64,000 nucleotides of DNA, from NCBI RefSeq assembly GCF_003635045.1, contig NZ_RBXT01000001.1:3959596-4023595 (forward strand), read 5' to 3'. The DNA is from Terracoccus luteus (GTDB taxonomy: Bacteria > Actinomycetota > Actinomycetes > Actinomycetales > Dermatophilaceae). Both the position numbers and the translations under genes were made by a program. Below the pieces are notes generated by a model. It saw only the letters and a program-made list of their open reading frames with translations, was not told the origin of the DNA and made no database searches. Of this stretch, positions 26,619 to 35,123 are shown one piece after another (position 1 is the stretch's first letter; each line of letters starts with the position of its first letter).

Positions 26619-26644
26619 CCCGGGCCTCCTCGAGGAGGCCGGGA
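26619..26644. terminator. Bidirectional terminator hairpin
   Basis: CCCGGGCCTCCT / AGGAGGCCGGG pair with one bulged G around a CG loop, between convergent response-regulator and DUF4235 genes. Confidence 0.65.
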
Positions 26645-26660
26645 CGGGCGGAGCCGCGCC

Positions 26661-27164
26661 TCAGCCCGGGAGGCGACCGGCGACGGCATCCTTCGTGTCC
26701 TTGGCGGTGCTGCCGACGGCCGACGTGGCGCGCTCGACGGCGCGACCGGCACGGCTGCGTGCCTTCTCGAGACGGCGCGCGGCGCGGCGCTGCTTGCGGC
26801 TGGGGCGCGCGTCGACGAGCGCCTTGGGCAGGTGACCGGTCGACTGCCGGTAGTAGTCGGCGGCCTTGCGCTCGGCGGCGATCCGGGCGGCGGTGACGAG
26901 CATCGCGGACAGGGCGGTGAAGGCGACGACGTCGCGCGTGCGCTCCTTCTCGTAGTCGCCCTGGATCGGGACCGGCCGGCCCGTGACGGCCTGCCAGCCC
27001 TTCGTCGCGACGAGGGTCGCGAGGCGGCTGGCACCGAGGGTGGCGACGATGCTCAGCACCTTCCACACCGCCCCGCCGAGGGGAGAGGTCTTGACGGGCG
27101 CAGGGGTCTTCTCGTCACGGCCGGCGGGGCGGGCCTTGCGCGAGCGGATGCCGAGGGGAGCCAT
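26661..27164 (-). CDS. DUF4235 membrane protein
   Basis: The 167-residue protein has a hydrophobic helix near residues 32-50 (VWKVLSIVATLGASRLATLVATKG), a second near 77-95 (VVAFTALSAMLVTAARIAAERK), and the W-x-x-x-T-G-R-P linker of the DUF4235 family. The C-terminal third is strongly basic (SRKQRRAARRLEKARSRAGR) and probably disordered. Function unknown. ATG 27164 is used; the region upstream is the promoter area of the divergent riboswitch operon. Confidence 0.75.
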   Translation of the reverse strand: MAPLGIRSRKARPAGRDEKTPAPVKTSPLGGAVWKVLSIVATLGASRLATLVATKGWQAVTGRPVPIQGDYEKERTRDVVAFTALSAMLVTAARIAAERKAADYYRQSTGHLPKALVDARPSRKQRRAARRLEKARSRAGRAVERATSAVGSTAKDTKDAVAGRLPG

Positions 27165-27308
27165 GCCGCGAATCTGCCATGCGCCGGGGGTAAAGTCATC
27201 TCCGCACCACCGGCACCACCACGTACCACCCTGGACCACCCGGCATCCGCGTCGCCACGACGGCGAACGACCCGCCGGCACAACTGAACACGTACCACCC
27301 ATCACGAC

Positions 27309-27403
27309 AGGGGAGCGCCCTTTGCGCTGAGAGTGCGGCACGTCGACCCGACGCCGCAGACCCTCGAACCTGCTCCGGTTAGCACCGGCGAAGGAAGTCG
27401 GTA
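27309..27403 (+). ncRNA. TPP (THI-element) riboswitch
   Basis: The conserved TPP aptamer segments are all present in order: GGGGAGC, GCTGAGAG, GACCCTCGAACCTG, GGTTAGCACCGGCGAAGGAAG. Intervening bases form the P3 stem around GTGCGGC...GCCGCA. The aptamer lies about 80 bp before the ykoE start and senses thiamine pyrophosphate to shut off the transporter. The expression platform is discussed with the adjacent hairpin. Confidence 0.97.
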
Positions 27404-27409
27404 TTTCTC

Positions 27410-27453
27410 AGGCCACACCCGTCACGCCGTCGCGGCGTGCCTCGGTGTGGCCT
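27410..27453 (+). promoter_or_regulatory. Expression-platform hairpin after TPP aptamer
   Basis: Outer arms AGGCCACACC / GGTGTGGCCT pair perfectly and enclose an inner stem CACGCCG-TCG-CGGCGTG. No U tract follows. Just downstream, CTCCC (27452-27456) could pair with GGGAG (27475-27479), part of the ykoE ribosome binding region, so translational control is as likely as termination. Confidence 0.65.
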
Positions 27454-27485
27454 CCCCCGGAATCCATCGGACCCGGGAGAGAGAC

Positions 27486-28097
27486 ATGAAGAACATCACC
27501 GCGTCAGGCCCGCTCATGCGCTGGCGCACTATCGACCTGCTCACCTGCGCCTTCCTCGGCGTCGCCTTCGGCGTCGCGTTCTGGGCGTGGGGCCTGGTGT
27601 ACCAGGCCCCCTCGAACGCCGTGTCGGCCGGCTTCCCGCCGCTCAGCGCGCTGTTCGCGTGGCCGTGGCTCGTGGCCGGCATCGTCGGCATCCTCGTCAT
27701 CCGCCGCCCCGGCGCGGCCTTGTTCACCGAGACGCTCGCCGCGGTCGTCTCGGCGCTCATCGGCACGCAGTGGGGCATCACGACCCTCGTCTCGGGGCTC
27801 GTCCAGGGCCTCGGCGTCGAGCTCGGTTTCGCCGCGTTCGGCTACGCCGTCTACCGGTGGGCGCCGCTGCTGCTCGGTGGCTTCCTCGGCGGCGCGCTCG
27901 AGGCCGTCTACGAGTGGTACTCGTACTGGACCGACTGGGGCTTCGGCTACAAGATCGCCTACCTGCTGCTGCTCGGCGGCTCGGTCGCCGTGTTCGGCTC
28001 GCTGCTCGCGGTCGGCATCACGAGGGCGCTCGCCAGCTCGGGCGCGCTCAACCCGTTCCCGCCGGGCCAGGAGATCCGTGAGCGCCAGCTCGTCTGA
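27486..28097 (+). CDS. ykoE: YkoE-family ECF transporter S component (thiamine/HMP)
   Basis: The 203-residue integral membrane protein has about five to six hydrophobic helices and starts RWRTIDLLTCAFLGVAFGVAFW, the YkoE signature region. YkoE is the substrate-binding subunit of the YkoEDC transporter for thiamine or its hydroxymethylpyrimidine moiety. The TPP riboswitch directly upstream fixes the vitamin class. The next gene supplies both ATPases and the T component, and its start lies inside the last 20 bp of this gene. ATG 27486 follows GGGAGAGAGAC. Confidence 0.93.
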   Translation: MKNITASGPLMRWRTIDLLTCAFLGVAFGVAFWAWGLVYQAPSNAVSAGFPPLSALFAWPWLVAGIVGILVIRRPGAALFTETLAAVVSALIGTQWGITTLVSGLVQGLGVELGFAAFGYAVYRWAPLLLGGFLGGALEAVYEWYSYWTDWGFGYKIAYLLLLGGSVAVFGSLLAVGITRALASSGALNPFPPGQEIRERQLV

Positions 28098-30531
28098 GCT
28101 CGCACCGCCCCTCGGCGGGCCGTCAGGTGGGGGCGCGCTCGTCGAGGTGCGTGCCCTCACGTGGCGCCCCTTCGGGCGCACCCGGCCGGTGCTCGAGCGG
28201 CTCGACCTCCGTGTCGAACCCGGGCAGCGCGTGCTGCTCGCCGGGCCGAGCGGCTCGGGCAAGTCGACCCTGCTACGCGGCCTCGCCGGCCTGCTGCTCA
28301 CCGCCGACTCGGGTGAGCTGTCGGGGGAGGTGCTCGTCGACGGTGCGCCGCCGCAGTCGAGACCGGGGGCGGTGGGCCTCGTGCTGCAGGACCCGGGCGC
28401 CGGGGTCGTCGCCTCCTCCGTGGGCCGCGACGTCGCGTTCGGCCTCGAGAACGTCTCGACCCCATGCGACCGGATGCCGGCACAGGTGGCCGCCGCGCTC
28501 GCGGAGGTCGACCTCGACCTGCCGCTCGAGGCCCCGCCGCACACCCTGAGTGGCGGTGAGTCGCAGCGGCTCGCGCTCGCCGGTGCCCTCGTCATGGCGC
28601 CGGGCCTGCTGCTGCTCGACGAGCCGACCGCGATGCTCGACCCGGTCTCGGCCGCGACCGTGCGGCGCACCGTCGAGGAGGTGTGCCGGCGCCGGGGCCT
28701 GACCCTCGTCGTCGTCGAGCACCGCCTCGACGGCTGGGTCGGCCTGACCGACCGGCTCGTCGTGCTCGACGCCCGGGGCGCGGTGGTCGCCGACGGCGAC
28801 CCGGCCGTCGTTCTCGCCGAGCGCGGTGACGAGCTGACGGCCCAGGGCATCTGGGTGCCCGGCCGGGCCGACCCGGAGCCGCTGCCGGTCGACCTCACCC
28901 CCCTCGACGGGGTGGCGACCGGGCACGTCCCTTCAGGCGAGGTGGTCGTCAGCGCCCGCGGGGTGACCGTCGAGCACCGCGGGGCCCGGCTCGGGTTCGA
29001 CGTGCGCTCGGTGGTGGCGGTGCGCGACACCGACCTCGACGTCGCCGCCGGGGAGTCCGTGGCCCTCGTCGGGCCGAGCGGGGCGGGCAAGTCGTCGCTC
29101 ATGGCGGCGGTCGGCGGGCTCGCGAGTCCGGCGCGTGGCGAGGTGACGCTGGCCGACGGGCTGTCGCCCGACCGGGACGGGCGCGCCGCCACGCGAGGCG
29201 CTGGGCGGGGCGGCGCCGCGACGGCCGACGTGAACGACTGGCCGTCACGCGACCTCGCCCGGGTCGTCTCGTGGGTGCCGCAGCGGGCGGCCACGGCCGT
29301 CGTCGGGTCGACCGTGCGCGACGACGTGCTCGTCACCGCCCGCGCACTCGGCCTCGACGCGGAGCAGAGCGCCCGGCGGGCCGACGTCCTGCTGCAGACC
29401 CTCGGCCTCGCCCACCTCGCCGGCGTGGACCCGCGACTGCTGTCGGGCGGGGAGCAGCGGCGGCTCGCCCTCGCCTCGGCCGTGCTGCACGGGCCCGCAC
29501 TGCTGCTCGCCGACGAGCCGACGGTAGGGCAGGACCGGCTCACGTGGTCTGCCGTCACCGGCCTGCTCGACGCCGCCCGGCGCGGCGGGGCCGCCGTCGT
29601 CGTGACGACCCACGACGAGGGCGTCGTCGCCCGGGCCGACCGCACGGTGCGCGTCGAGCGCCCGGCGGCGCCGACCGCGCCCGACCTGCCCGAGCGCCGG
29701 ACCCTGCTCGCGCACGCGGGTCCGCTCGCGCTGCTCGTGGCGGCCCTGTGCGTGCTGCCGCTCCCGGCCCTGCTCGACTCGTGGCGCCAGGGTCTCGCCG
29801 TGCTCGGGGTCGAGGTCGCGCTCGGCCTCGTCGGCCTGCTCGCCCCCCGCCCCCGGCACCGCCCCTCACCGTCGAGAGGCCAGCTCGTGTCGGGGGAGGG
29901 GCGTCGGGAAGTGGCCTCTCGACGGGGGGAGGTGGGGGAGGAGACGCGGGCGCCGCAGGGTCGGCTGTCCGGGCTGGCGCGACGTCTCGCCCCGGCCGGC
30001 CTGGCCGTCGTCGGCGTCGCCTGGTCCGCGTGGCTGCTCGGCGGGCGCGACCTCGAGGTCGCCGCGGGCGCCGCCCTGCGGGTGCTCTGTCTCGTCGTGC
30101 CGTCCGCCTTCGTGCTCGGTTACGTCGACCCCGACCGGCTCGGCGACCACCTCGCCCAGCGCGTGCGCCTCCCCGCGCGGCCCGTGGTCGCCGCCACCGC
30201 GGCCCTGCAGCGCCTCCAGTCGTTCGACGCCCTGTGGTCCGAGCTGATGACGACGCGACGGGTCCGTGGCGTGCGGCCCGACCACGGCGGCCGGCTCTCC
30301 CGCGTCGTCGGGCGCGGGCGCGAGGCCGTCGTCGTCACCGCCGGCCTGCTCATCGGCGCCCTGGGCCAGGCCGCGGCCCTCGCCCTGGCCATGGACGCCC
30401 GGGGCTTCGCCGACGCCCGCCGCCGCACGTGGGCCGGGGCCGCGCCGTGGCGGCGGGCCGACACGGTCGTCGTCATCGGCGGGCTGCTCGTCGTCGCGAC
30501 GGCGGTCGCCGCGCGCCTGCTCGGGCTCTGA
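28078..30531 (+). CDS. ECF transporter: two ABC ATPases fused to EcfT (YkoD-YkoC fusion)
   Basis: The 817-residue protein combines two ATP-binding cassettes and a transmembrane T component. ABC1 has Walker A GPSGSGKST (56-63), signature LSGGESQRLAL and Walker B LLLLDEPTAMLD. ABC2 has GPSGAGKSS (about 331-339), LLSGGEQRRLAL and LLLADEPTVGQD. The EcfT part (about 560-817) has several membrane helices and the A-M-D-A-R-G-F coupling motif; an RRVRG segment lies nearer its middle. In Bacillus, YkoD (ABC-ABC) and YkoC (T) are separate. Residues about 598-616, between helices, are encoded by an inverted pair of the CCGTCGAG intergenic repeat, giving a polar Arg/Glu/Gly insert. GTG 28078 follows AGGAG. 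Confidence 0.88.
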   Translation: MSASSSELAPPLGGPSGGGALVEVRALTWRPFGRTRPVLERLDLRVEPGQRVLLAGPSGSGKSTLLRGLAGLLLTADSGELSGEVLVDGAPPQSRPGAVGLVLQDPGAGVVASSVGRDVAFGLENVSTPCDRMPAQVAAALAEVDLDLPLEAPPHTLSGGESQRLALAGALVMAPGLLLLDEPTAMLDPVSAATVRRTVEEVCRRRGLTLVVVEHRLDGWVGLTDRLVVLDARGAVVADGDPAVVLAERGDELTAQGIWVPGRADPEPLPVDLTPLDGVATGHVPSGEVVVSARGVTVEHRGARLGFDVRSVVAVRDTDLDVAAGESVALVGPSGAGKSSLMAAVGGLASPARGEVTLADGLSPDRDGRAATRGAGRGGAATADVNDWPSRDLARVVSWVPQRAATAVVGSTVRDDVLVTARALGLDAEQSARRADVLLQTLGLAHLAGVDPRLLSGGEQRRLALASAVLHGPALLLADEPTVGQDRLTWSAVTGLLDAARRGGAAVVVTTHDEGVVARADRTVRVERPAAPTAPDLPERRTLLAHAGPLALLVAALCVLPLPALLDSWRQGLAVLGVEVALGLVGLLAPRPRHRPSPSRGQLVSGEGRREVASRRGEVGEETRAPQGRLSGLARRLAPAGLAVVGVAWSAWLLGGRDLEVAAGAALRVLCLVVPSAFVLGYVDPDRLGDHLAQRVRLPARPVVAATAALQRLQSFDALWSELMTTRRVRGVRPDHGGRLSRVVGRGREAVVVTAGLLIGALGQAAALALAMDARGFADARRRTWAGAAPWRRADTVVVIGGLLVVATAVAARLLGL
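29869..29925. repeat. Inverted CCGTCGAG repeat pair inside the transporter CDS
   Basis: CCGTCGAGAGGCCA (29869-29882) and TGGCCTCTCGACGG (29912-29925) are perfect 14-bp inverted arms around a 29-bp spacer. Both match the repeat family seen in intergenic regions. The insertion keeps the reading frame and adds a polar linker. Confidence 0.85.
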
Positions 30532-30583
30532 GCCGCCCGGCGGCACAATGACGCCGTCGACGGGACGGACGGGAGCGATGACG

Positions 30584-31090
30584 ATGACGCGACGGCGTGG
30601 CAGGAGGGACAGCGGGTGGGCCACGGTGCCCGCGCTCGCCCTGCTCACCGGCATCCTCGCCCTGTCGGGCTGTGGACAGCCGACCGCGGGCGACCCCGAC
30701 GACACGGTGGCACCGACCGTCGAGGTGCCCGTGCAGCCCACCCTCACCGCCGACCCGCCCGAGACGTCGACGCCGAGCGCGCCGGTCTCGGCGGCCGGGC
30801 CGGGCGGGCTGTTCGACGCCTCGCAGAGCCTCACCGACGTCACGTGCGCCGCGACGGGTCGGACGTGGAGCTTCACCGCCACGTTGACGAACTCCGACGC
30901 CGACGCGCACGAGTTCACCGTCGCCGTCGCGGTGGTGCGCACGTCGGACTCGAGCGAGCTCGTCTCGAAGGAGATCGTCGTGCCGCTCGCGGCGGGGGCG
31001 TCCGCGCCCGTCACGGCCGACGCGTTCTGGACGGGACCGTCGACCGGGGTCGAGTGCCTGACCGGCGCGACGGTCAAGGAGGATGACTGA
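30584..31090 (+). CDS. Putative lipoprotein (DUF-type, FxLYD-like beta domain)
   Basis: A basic N-terminus (TRRRGRRDS) and hydrophobic segment lead to the lipobox L-A-L-S-G-C, with lipidated Cys near residue 28. After a Thr/Pro-rich linker, the C-terminal ~90 residues (LTDVTCAATGRTWSFTATLTN... VSKEIVVPLAAGASAPV) resemble the beta-sandwich found in many actinobacterial lipoproteins that describe change to a noun phrase like extracellular binding; the exact role is unknown. ATG 30584 is preferred because GGGAG lies 8 nt upstream; ATG 30578 and 30548 are in frame. The next gene starts directly after its stop. Confidence 0.75.
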   Translation: MTRRRGRRDSGWATVPALALLTGILALSGCGQPTAGDPDDTVAPTVEVPVQPTLTADPPETSTPSAPVSAAGPGGLFDASQSLTDVTCAATGRTWSFTATLTNSDADAHEFTVAVAVVRTSDSSELVSKEIVVPLAAGASAPVTADAFWTGPSTGVECLTGATVKEDD

Positions 31091-31699
31091 GTGCGCCTCT
31101 ACCTCACCCGCCACGGCCAGACCGCCTCCAACGTCGGGCGGCTGCTCGACACCGCCGCCCCCGGAGCCGACCTCACCGACCTCGGGCGGCAGCAGGCCCG
31201 CGACCTCGTCGAGCGGGTCGCGACGATGCTCGCCGGTGAGGACCTCGGTGCGGTCTACGCCTCCGACCTCGTGCGGGCCCGGCAGACGGCGACCCCGCTC
31301 GCCCAGTCGCTCGGGCTCGACGTCGTCGTGGTCGACGGGCTCCGCGAGATCCAGGCCGGCGACTGGGAGATGACCGACGACTGGATGCCGTTCGTCGAGG
31401 CGGTCACCCGCTGGGGCGACGACCCGACCGAGCGGATCCCCGGCGGCGAGACCGGGGTCGAGTTCATGCAGCGCTACGAGGACGCGCTGCTGCGCATCGC
31501 CGGCGACGGCCATTCCGCGGCGCTCGCGGTGAGCCACGGCGCCGCCATCCGGTGCTGGACGACGGCCACCTTCGGCCTCGGCACCGACTTCTTCGCCACC
31601 CGCAACCTCGACAACACCCTCGTCGTCACGCTCGAGCACGAGCCGTCGACCGGCTGGGGGCTCGTCGCGTGGGGCGACGAGCCGGTCGTCGACGCCTGA
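31091..31699 (+). CDS. Histidine phosphatase family protein
   Basis: This 202-residue phosphatase has the phosphohistidine motif L-T-R-H-G-Q-T-A-S-N at residues 4-13, the D-L-V-R-A-R-Q-T-A segment, GLREIQAGDWE, and the second His in AVSHGAAIRCW. It belongs to the CobC/GpmB-like group; the substrate is not assigned. GTG 31091 follows immediately after the stop of the lipoprotein gene, implying translational coupling. Confidence 0.87.
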   Translation: MRLYLTRHGQTASNVGRLLDTAAPGADLTDLGRQQARDLVERVATMLAGEDLGAVYASDLVRARQTATPLAQSLGLDVVVVDGLREIQAGDWEMTDDWMPFVEAVTRWGDDPTERIPGGETGVEFMQRYEDALLRIAGDGHSAALAVSHGAAIRCWTTATFGLGTDFFATRNLDNTLVVTLEHEPSTGWGLVAWGDEPVVDA

Positions 31700-31759
31700 C
31701 CCGCTCGTCGGCACGCGCCGAGGCCCTCCCGCGGGGGCGACGCAGGGCACACTGTCGGG

Positions 31760-32362
31760 ATGCCAGTCTCGGCCTTCGGTGACGACGACGAGGACGACAC
31801 CGACTTCAGTGACGTCACGGGCGACCCGCGCGCCACGGGCGGTCGGAGGCGGCGCTCCCCCCGTCGTCCGCGGCTCGTCGGCGCCCTCGTCACGCTGCTC
31901 CTGCTGGCGGTCGCGACGGGTGGCCTCTGGCTGGTCGGCAACCGCCAGTACGTCGACGACGTGGCGGCGTACGACCAGCTCGCCGGCGACGTCGAGCTCG
32001 TCGACCGCGGCCTGTTCTACCTCCAGCACAGCGAGGTGCCGCCCTGCCGCGACGGCTCCGACGGCACCGTCACCCGCACCTACCCGCCCTCGACCGGACC
32101 GTCGGCCGCCGAGCTCGTCGGCGCCCTCACCGCCCTCGGGTGGACCAGGGCGTCGGATGCCGACGTGGCGGCGTCGGGTGGGCTCGCGGGCACGCCGTCG
32201 GGGCAGGGTGGTCCGACGACGCTGGCCACGATGACGCGGGGCGTGGTCGGTCAGCCCGGACGCGTCGTCACCGTCGTCGTCACGGGTCGCTCGTTGTCGG
32301 CGCTACCCGACCGGCTGGTCGGCACCTCGACCGGCTCGGCCGTCGGGTGCCTGTTCCACTGA
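31760..32362 (+). CDS. Single-pass membrane protein of unknown function
   Basis: An acidic N-terminus (G-D-D-D-E-D-D-T-D) is followed by an Arg-rich stretch and one transmembrane helix (about residues 40-60, LVGALVTLLLLAVATGGLWLVG). The extracytoplasmic domain of ~140 residues has cysteines in PPCRDGSDG and at the end, GCLFH. No family recognised. It lies between the phosphatase and the lactate regulator (convergent). Confidence 0.7.
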   Translation: MPVSAFGDDDEDDTDFSDVTGDPRATGGRRRRSPRRPRLVGALVTLLLLAVATGGLWLVGNRQYVDDVAAYDQLAGDVELVDRGLFYLQHSEVPPCRDGSDGTVTRTYPPSTGPSAAELVGALTALGWTRASDADVAASGGLAGTPSGQGGPTTLATMTRGVVGQPGRVVTVVVTGRSLSALPDRLVGTSTGSAVGCLFH

Positions 32363-32400
32363 CGGCAGCCTGAGCTGACGGGCCGCTCCACATCCCGGAG

Positions 32401-33159
32401 TCAGGGGTCGATGGCCCGCCACGCCGACCGGATGTGCGCCTCCATGAGGCGCTGCGCCGTGGCGGCGTCGCCGGCGGCGAGCGCGGCGAAGATCGCGGCG
32501 TGCTCGTCACGCAGCTCGCGCACGACGTCGTCCCACTCGTCGAGGCGTCGGAAGCGGTCGAGGATGGGCAGCCGCATCGACTCGCGGATGGCGACGGTGA
32601 GATCGGTCGCGACCCGGTTGCCGGCGGACGTCGCGATGGCGACGTGGAACTCCGTGTCGTGGTCGTTGAACCGTTCGCGCGCGATGTCCGGGTCGTCCAT
32701 GACGTCGAGCAGCGTGCGCAGACGGTCGAGGTCGGCCGGGCCGGCGCTGGTCGCGGCGAGGCGGACGCTCAACCGCTCCAGGGCGATTCGCACCTCGATG
32801 ACGTCGGGCAGGGGAAAGTTGGCGAGGGCCACGTGCAGCCGCAGCAGTCGGGCGAGGGCGTCGGAGGGGACCGCGGTGATGGTCGTCCCCCCGGCCGCCC
32901 CGGCTCCGACGGCCGAGCGGACGACGCCCTGGGCCTGCAGGGTGCGCACCGCCTCGCGCACCGCCGAGCGGCTCACCTCCAGGGAGGCGGCGAGCTCACG
33001 CTCGGCCGGCAGCTGGTCGCCCACCCGCAGGTGCCCACCGAGGATCTGCTCGTCCACCCACTGCAGCACGACCTCGTAGGCGCGCAGACCGGAGGACGCG
33101 GCCCGGGGGGAGGGGACGGCCGGGGTGTCGCCGGGGTCCGGTGCGGGGGCGTCGCTCAC
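32401..33159 (-). CDS. lldR: FCD-type GntR regulator of lactate use (LldR-like)
   Basis: Residues ~25-95 form a GntR winged helix (LRVGDQLPAERELAASLEVSRSAVREAVRTLQAQGVV). The C-terminal FCD domain contains the metal/ligand residues in EVRIALERLSVRLA, NDHDTEFHVAIA and the R-D-E-H-A-A-I helix. It is divergent from the lactate permease gene. The intergenic region holds two TGGTCnGACC palindromes, matching the TnGTnnnACnA pattern of FCD operators, one overlapping its own -10. Repression relieved by L-lactate is inferred. GTG 33159 fits the TACGAT hexamer 6 nt upstream. Confidence 0.85.
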   Translation of the reverse strand: MSDAPAPDPGDTPAVPSPRAASSGLRAYEVVLQWVDEQILGGHLRVGDQLPAERELAASLEVSRSAVREAVRTLQAQGVVRSAVGAGAAGGTTITAVPSDALARLLRLHVALANFPLPDVIEVRIALERLSVRLAATSAGPADLDRLRTLLDVMDDPDIARERFNDHDTEFHVAIATSAGNRVATDLTVAIRESMRLPILDRFRRLDEWDDVVRELRDEHAAIFAALAAGDAATAQRLMEAHIRSAWRAIDP

Positions 33160-33165
33160 GTCGTC

Positions 33166-33171
33166 ATCGTA
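33166..33171 (-). promoter_or_regulatory. Putative -10 (TACGAT), 6 nt before GTG 33159
   Basis: TACGAT-GACGAC-GTG on the minus strand, directly abutting operator O1, which suggests autorepression. Confidence 0.5.
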
Positions 33172-33186
33172 AATGGTCAGACCTCT
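33172..33186. promoter_or_regulatory. Operator-like site O1 of lactate operon
   Basis: AATGGTC-A-GACCTCT is an imperfect copy of the perfect palindrome at 33228, 56 bp away, and abuts the regulator gene -10 element. Confidence 0.65.
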
Positions 33187-33227
33187 TGACGCCGGCACCG
33201 GGCGGCTCGTAACCTCAGCGCTCAACA

Positions 33228-33242
33228 AATGGTCTGACCATT
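33228..33242. promoter_or_regulatory. Operator-like site O2 of lactate operon
   Basis: AATGGTC-T-GACCATT is a perfect 7+1+7 palindrome 42 bp before the permease start and fits the FCD/GntR operator pattern. Confidence 0.75.
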
Positions 33243-33284
33243 GATCCCGGCTCGACCCACCGACGTGTCCTCCCTGGAGAAGCC

Positions 33285-35123
33285 ATGACCCCACCACTGC
33301 TTTCGCCCGCGCTGACGCCGCTGGTCGGCCCGCTGCTGGCACCCACCTGGCCCACCGCCTACCGGCCCGAGCTGGACCCCGTCGCCGGGAGCCTCGCCCT
33401 GTCGGCCCTCGTCGCCGCCCTGCCGCTGCTCACCGTCTTCGTCACCCTCGGGCTGCTGCGGTGGAAGGCGCACTGGGCCGGGCTCAGCGCGGTCGCCGTC
33501 GCCGTCGTCGTGGCGGTCCTCGCCTTCCGGATGCCGGCCGGCCAGGCCCTCCTCGCCGCGTCCGAGGGTGCGACCTTCGGGCTGTTCCCCATCATGTGGA
33601 TCGTCTTCACCGCGATCGTGCTCTACCAGGTGACGGTGCGCTCCGGCCGGTTCGAGGACCTCCGGGCGACCTTCCACCTCATCTCCGACGACCCCCGCAT
33701 CCAGGCCGTCATCATCGCCTTCTGCTTCGGCGGGCTGCTCGAGGCGCTCGCCGGCTTCGGCGCCCCGGTCGCGATCACGGGCGTCATGCTCATGGCCGTC
33801 GGTTTCTCGCCGCTGCGGGCGGCCGCCGTCGTGCTGCTGGCCAACACGGCGCCCGTCGCCTTCGGTGCCATCGGCACCCCGATCATCACGGCGGGCACGC
33901 TGACCGGCATCCCCTACGCCGAGATCGGCGCCTACGTCGGTCACCAGACCCCCGTCGTCGCCCTCTTCGTGCCGCTCCTGCTCGTGCTCATGGCCGACGG
34001 ACGACGCGGCGTGCGCCAGGTGTGGCCGCTCGCGGTCGTCGTGGGCGCCGCGTTCGCGGTCGCGCAGTGGTTCAGCGCCACGTTCCTGTCGGTCGAGCTC
34101 ACCGACATCGTCGCCTCGCTCGTCGCCCTCGCTGCCGCCGTCCTCTTCCTGAGGGTGTGGCAGCCGTCGGGACGGGAGGAGGCGCTCGTCTCGCTGGACC
34201 GGGAGCGCGAGCGTGACCTCGTCGGTGCCGGTGCCGGTCTCCGTGACTCTGCGGATGCCGGTGAGCCGGCGGGCGCCGGACGTGACCCGGGCGCGGGCAC
34301 GGTCGCCGCCGCAGCCCCGCGCGCGGTGGACGCCGACGAAGGCCGTGACGACCTCGACGGCCGTGCCTCCCGACTGACCCCCGGCTGCATCGGCCTGGCG
34401 CTGTTCCCGTACCTGCTCGTCATCGCCGTGTTCGCCGTGGGCAAGCTCGTGCCGGCGGTCAAGACGTGGCTCGCCGGCACCGACGTCAAGATCCCGTGGC
34501 CGGGCCTCGCGGGCGAGGTGCTCACGAGCGGCGGCACGCCGAACACGTCCGCCACCTTCACCTTCGCCTGGCTCAGCTCGCCCGGCACGATGCTGCTGCT
34601 CAGTGCGCTCGTCGTCGCCCTCGTCTACGGCGTCGGGGTGCGGGGCCTCGCCGCCGAGATGGCAGCGACGGCGACCAAGATGCGCTTCGCCTTCCTCACC
34701 GTCGCCTCGGTGCTCGCCCTCGCCTACGTCATGAACCTCTCGGGACAGACGATCACCATCGGGACGTGGATCGCCGGCACCGGTGCGGCGTTCGCCTTCC
34801 TCAGCCCGCTGCTCGGGTGGCTCGGCACCGCCGTCACCGGGTCGGACACCAGCGCCAACGCCCTCTTCGCCACCCTGCAGCAGACCGCGGCCCGGGGCGC
34901 CGGCATCGACCCGACGCTGCTCGTCGCGGCCAACACCTCCGGCGGCGTCGTCGGCAAGATGATCAGCCCGCAGAACCTCACCATCGCCGCGACCGCAGTC
35001 GGCCTGCTCGGGCGGGAGTCGGACATCCTCCGTAAGGTGCTGCCGTGGAGCATCGGACTGGTCCTCGCGATGTGCCTGCTCGTCGGGCTGCAGTCGACCG
35101 TGCTGTCGTGGATGCTCCCGTGA
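33285..35123 (+). CDS. lctP: L-lactate permease (LctP family)
   Basis: The 612-residue protein is a multi-helix permease of the LctP family that co-transports L-lactate (and glycolate) with protons. Recognisable blocks are FPIMWIVFTAIVLYQ, the highly conserved GGLLEALAGFGAPVAIT, NTAPVAFGAIGTPI, and the C-terminal LGWLGTAVTGSDTSANALF plus SGGVVGKMISPQN. A polar loop near residues 305-365 (DRERERDLV... DEGRDDLDG) is longer and more Asp/Gly-rich than usual and contains a copy of GGATGCCGGTGAGCC. The stop overlaps the lutA start (GTGA). Confidence 0.95.
   Translation: MTPPLLSPALTPLVGPLLAPTWPTAYRPELDPVAGSLALSALVAALPLLTVFVTLGLLRWKAHWAGLSAVAVAVVVAVLAFRMPAGQALLAASEGATFGLFPIMWIVFTAIVLYQVTVRSGRFEDLRATFHLISDDPRIQAVIIAFCFGGLLEALAGFGAPVAITGVMLMAVGFSPLRAAAVVLLANTAPVAFGAIGTPIITAGTLTGIPYAEIGAYVGHQTPVVALFVPLLLVLMADGRRGVRQVWPLAVVVGAAFAVAQWFSATFLSVELTDIVASLVALAAAVLFLRVWQPSGREEALVSLDRERERDLVGAGAGLRDSADAGEPAGAGRDPGAGTVAAAAPRAVDADEGRDDLDGRASRLTPGCIGLALFPYLLVIAVFAVGKLVPAVKTWLAGTDVKIPWPGLAGEVLTSGGTPNTSATFTFAWLSSPGTMLLLSALVVALVYGVGVRGLAAEMAATATKMRFAFLTVASVLALAYVMNLSGQTITIGTWIAGTGAAFAFLSPLLGWLGTAVTGSDTSANALFATLQQTAARGAGIDPTLLVAANTSGGVVGKMISPQNLTIAATAVGLLGRESDILRKVLPWSIGLVLAMCLLVGLQSTVLSWMLP

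Noticed and set aside
27504..29645. Long minus-strand open frame opposite the thiamine transporter genes
   Set aside because: Ser/Arg/Thr-rich shadow translation; the opposite strand has two intact ABC domains and YkoE.
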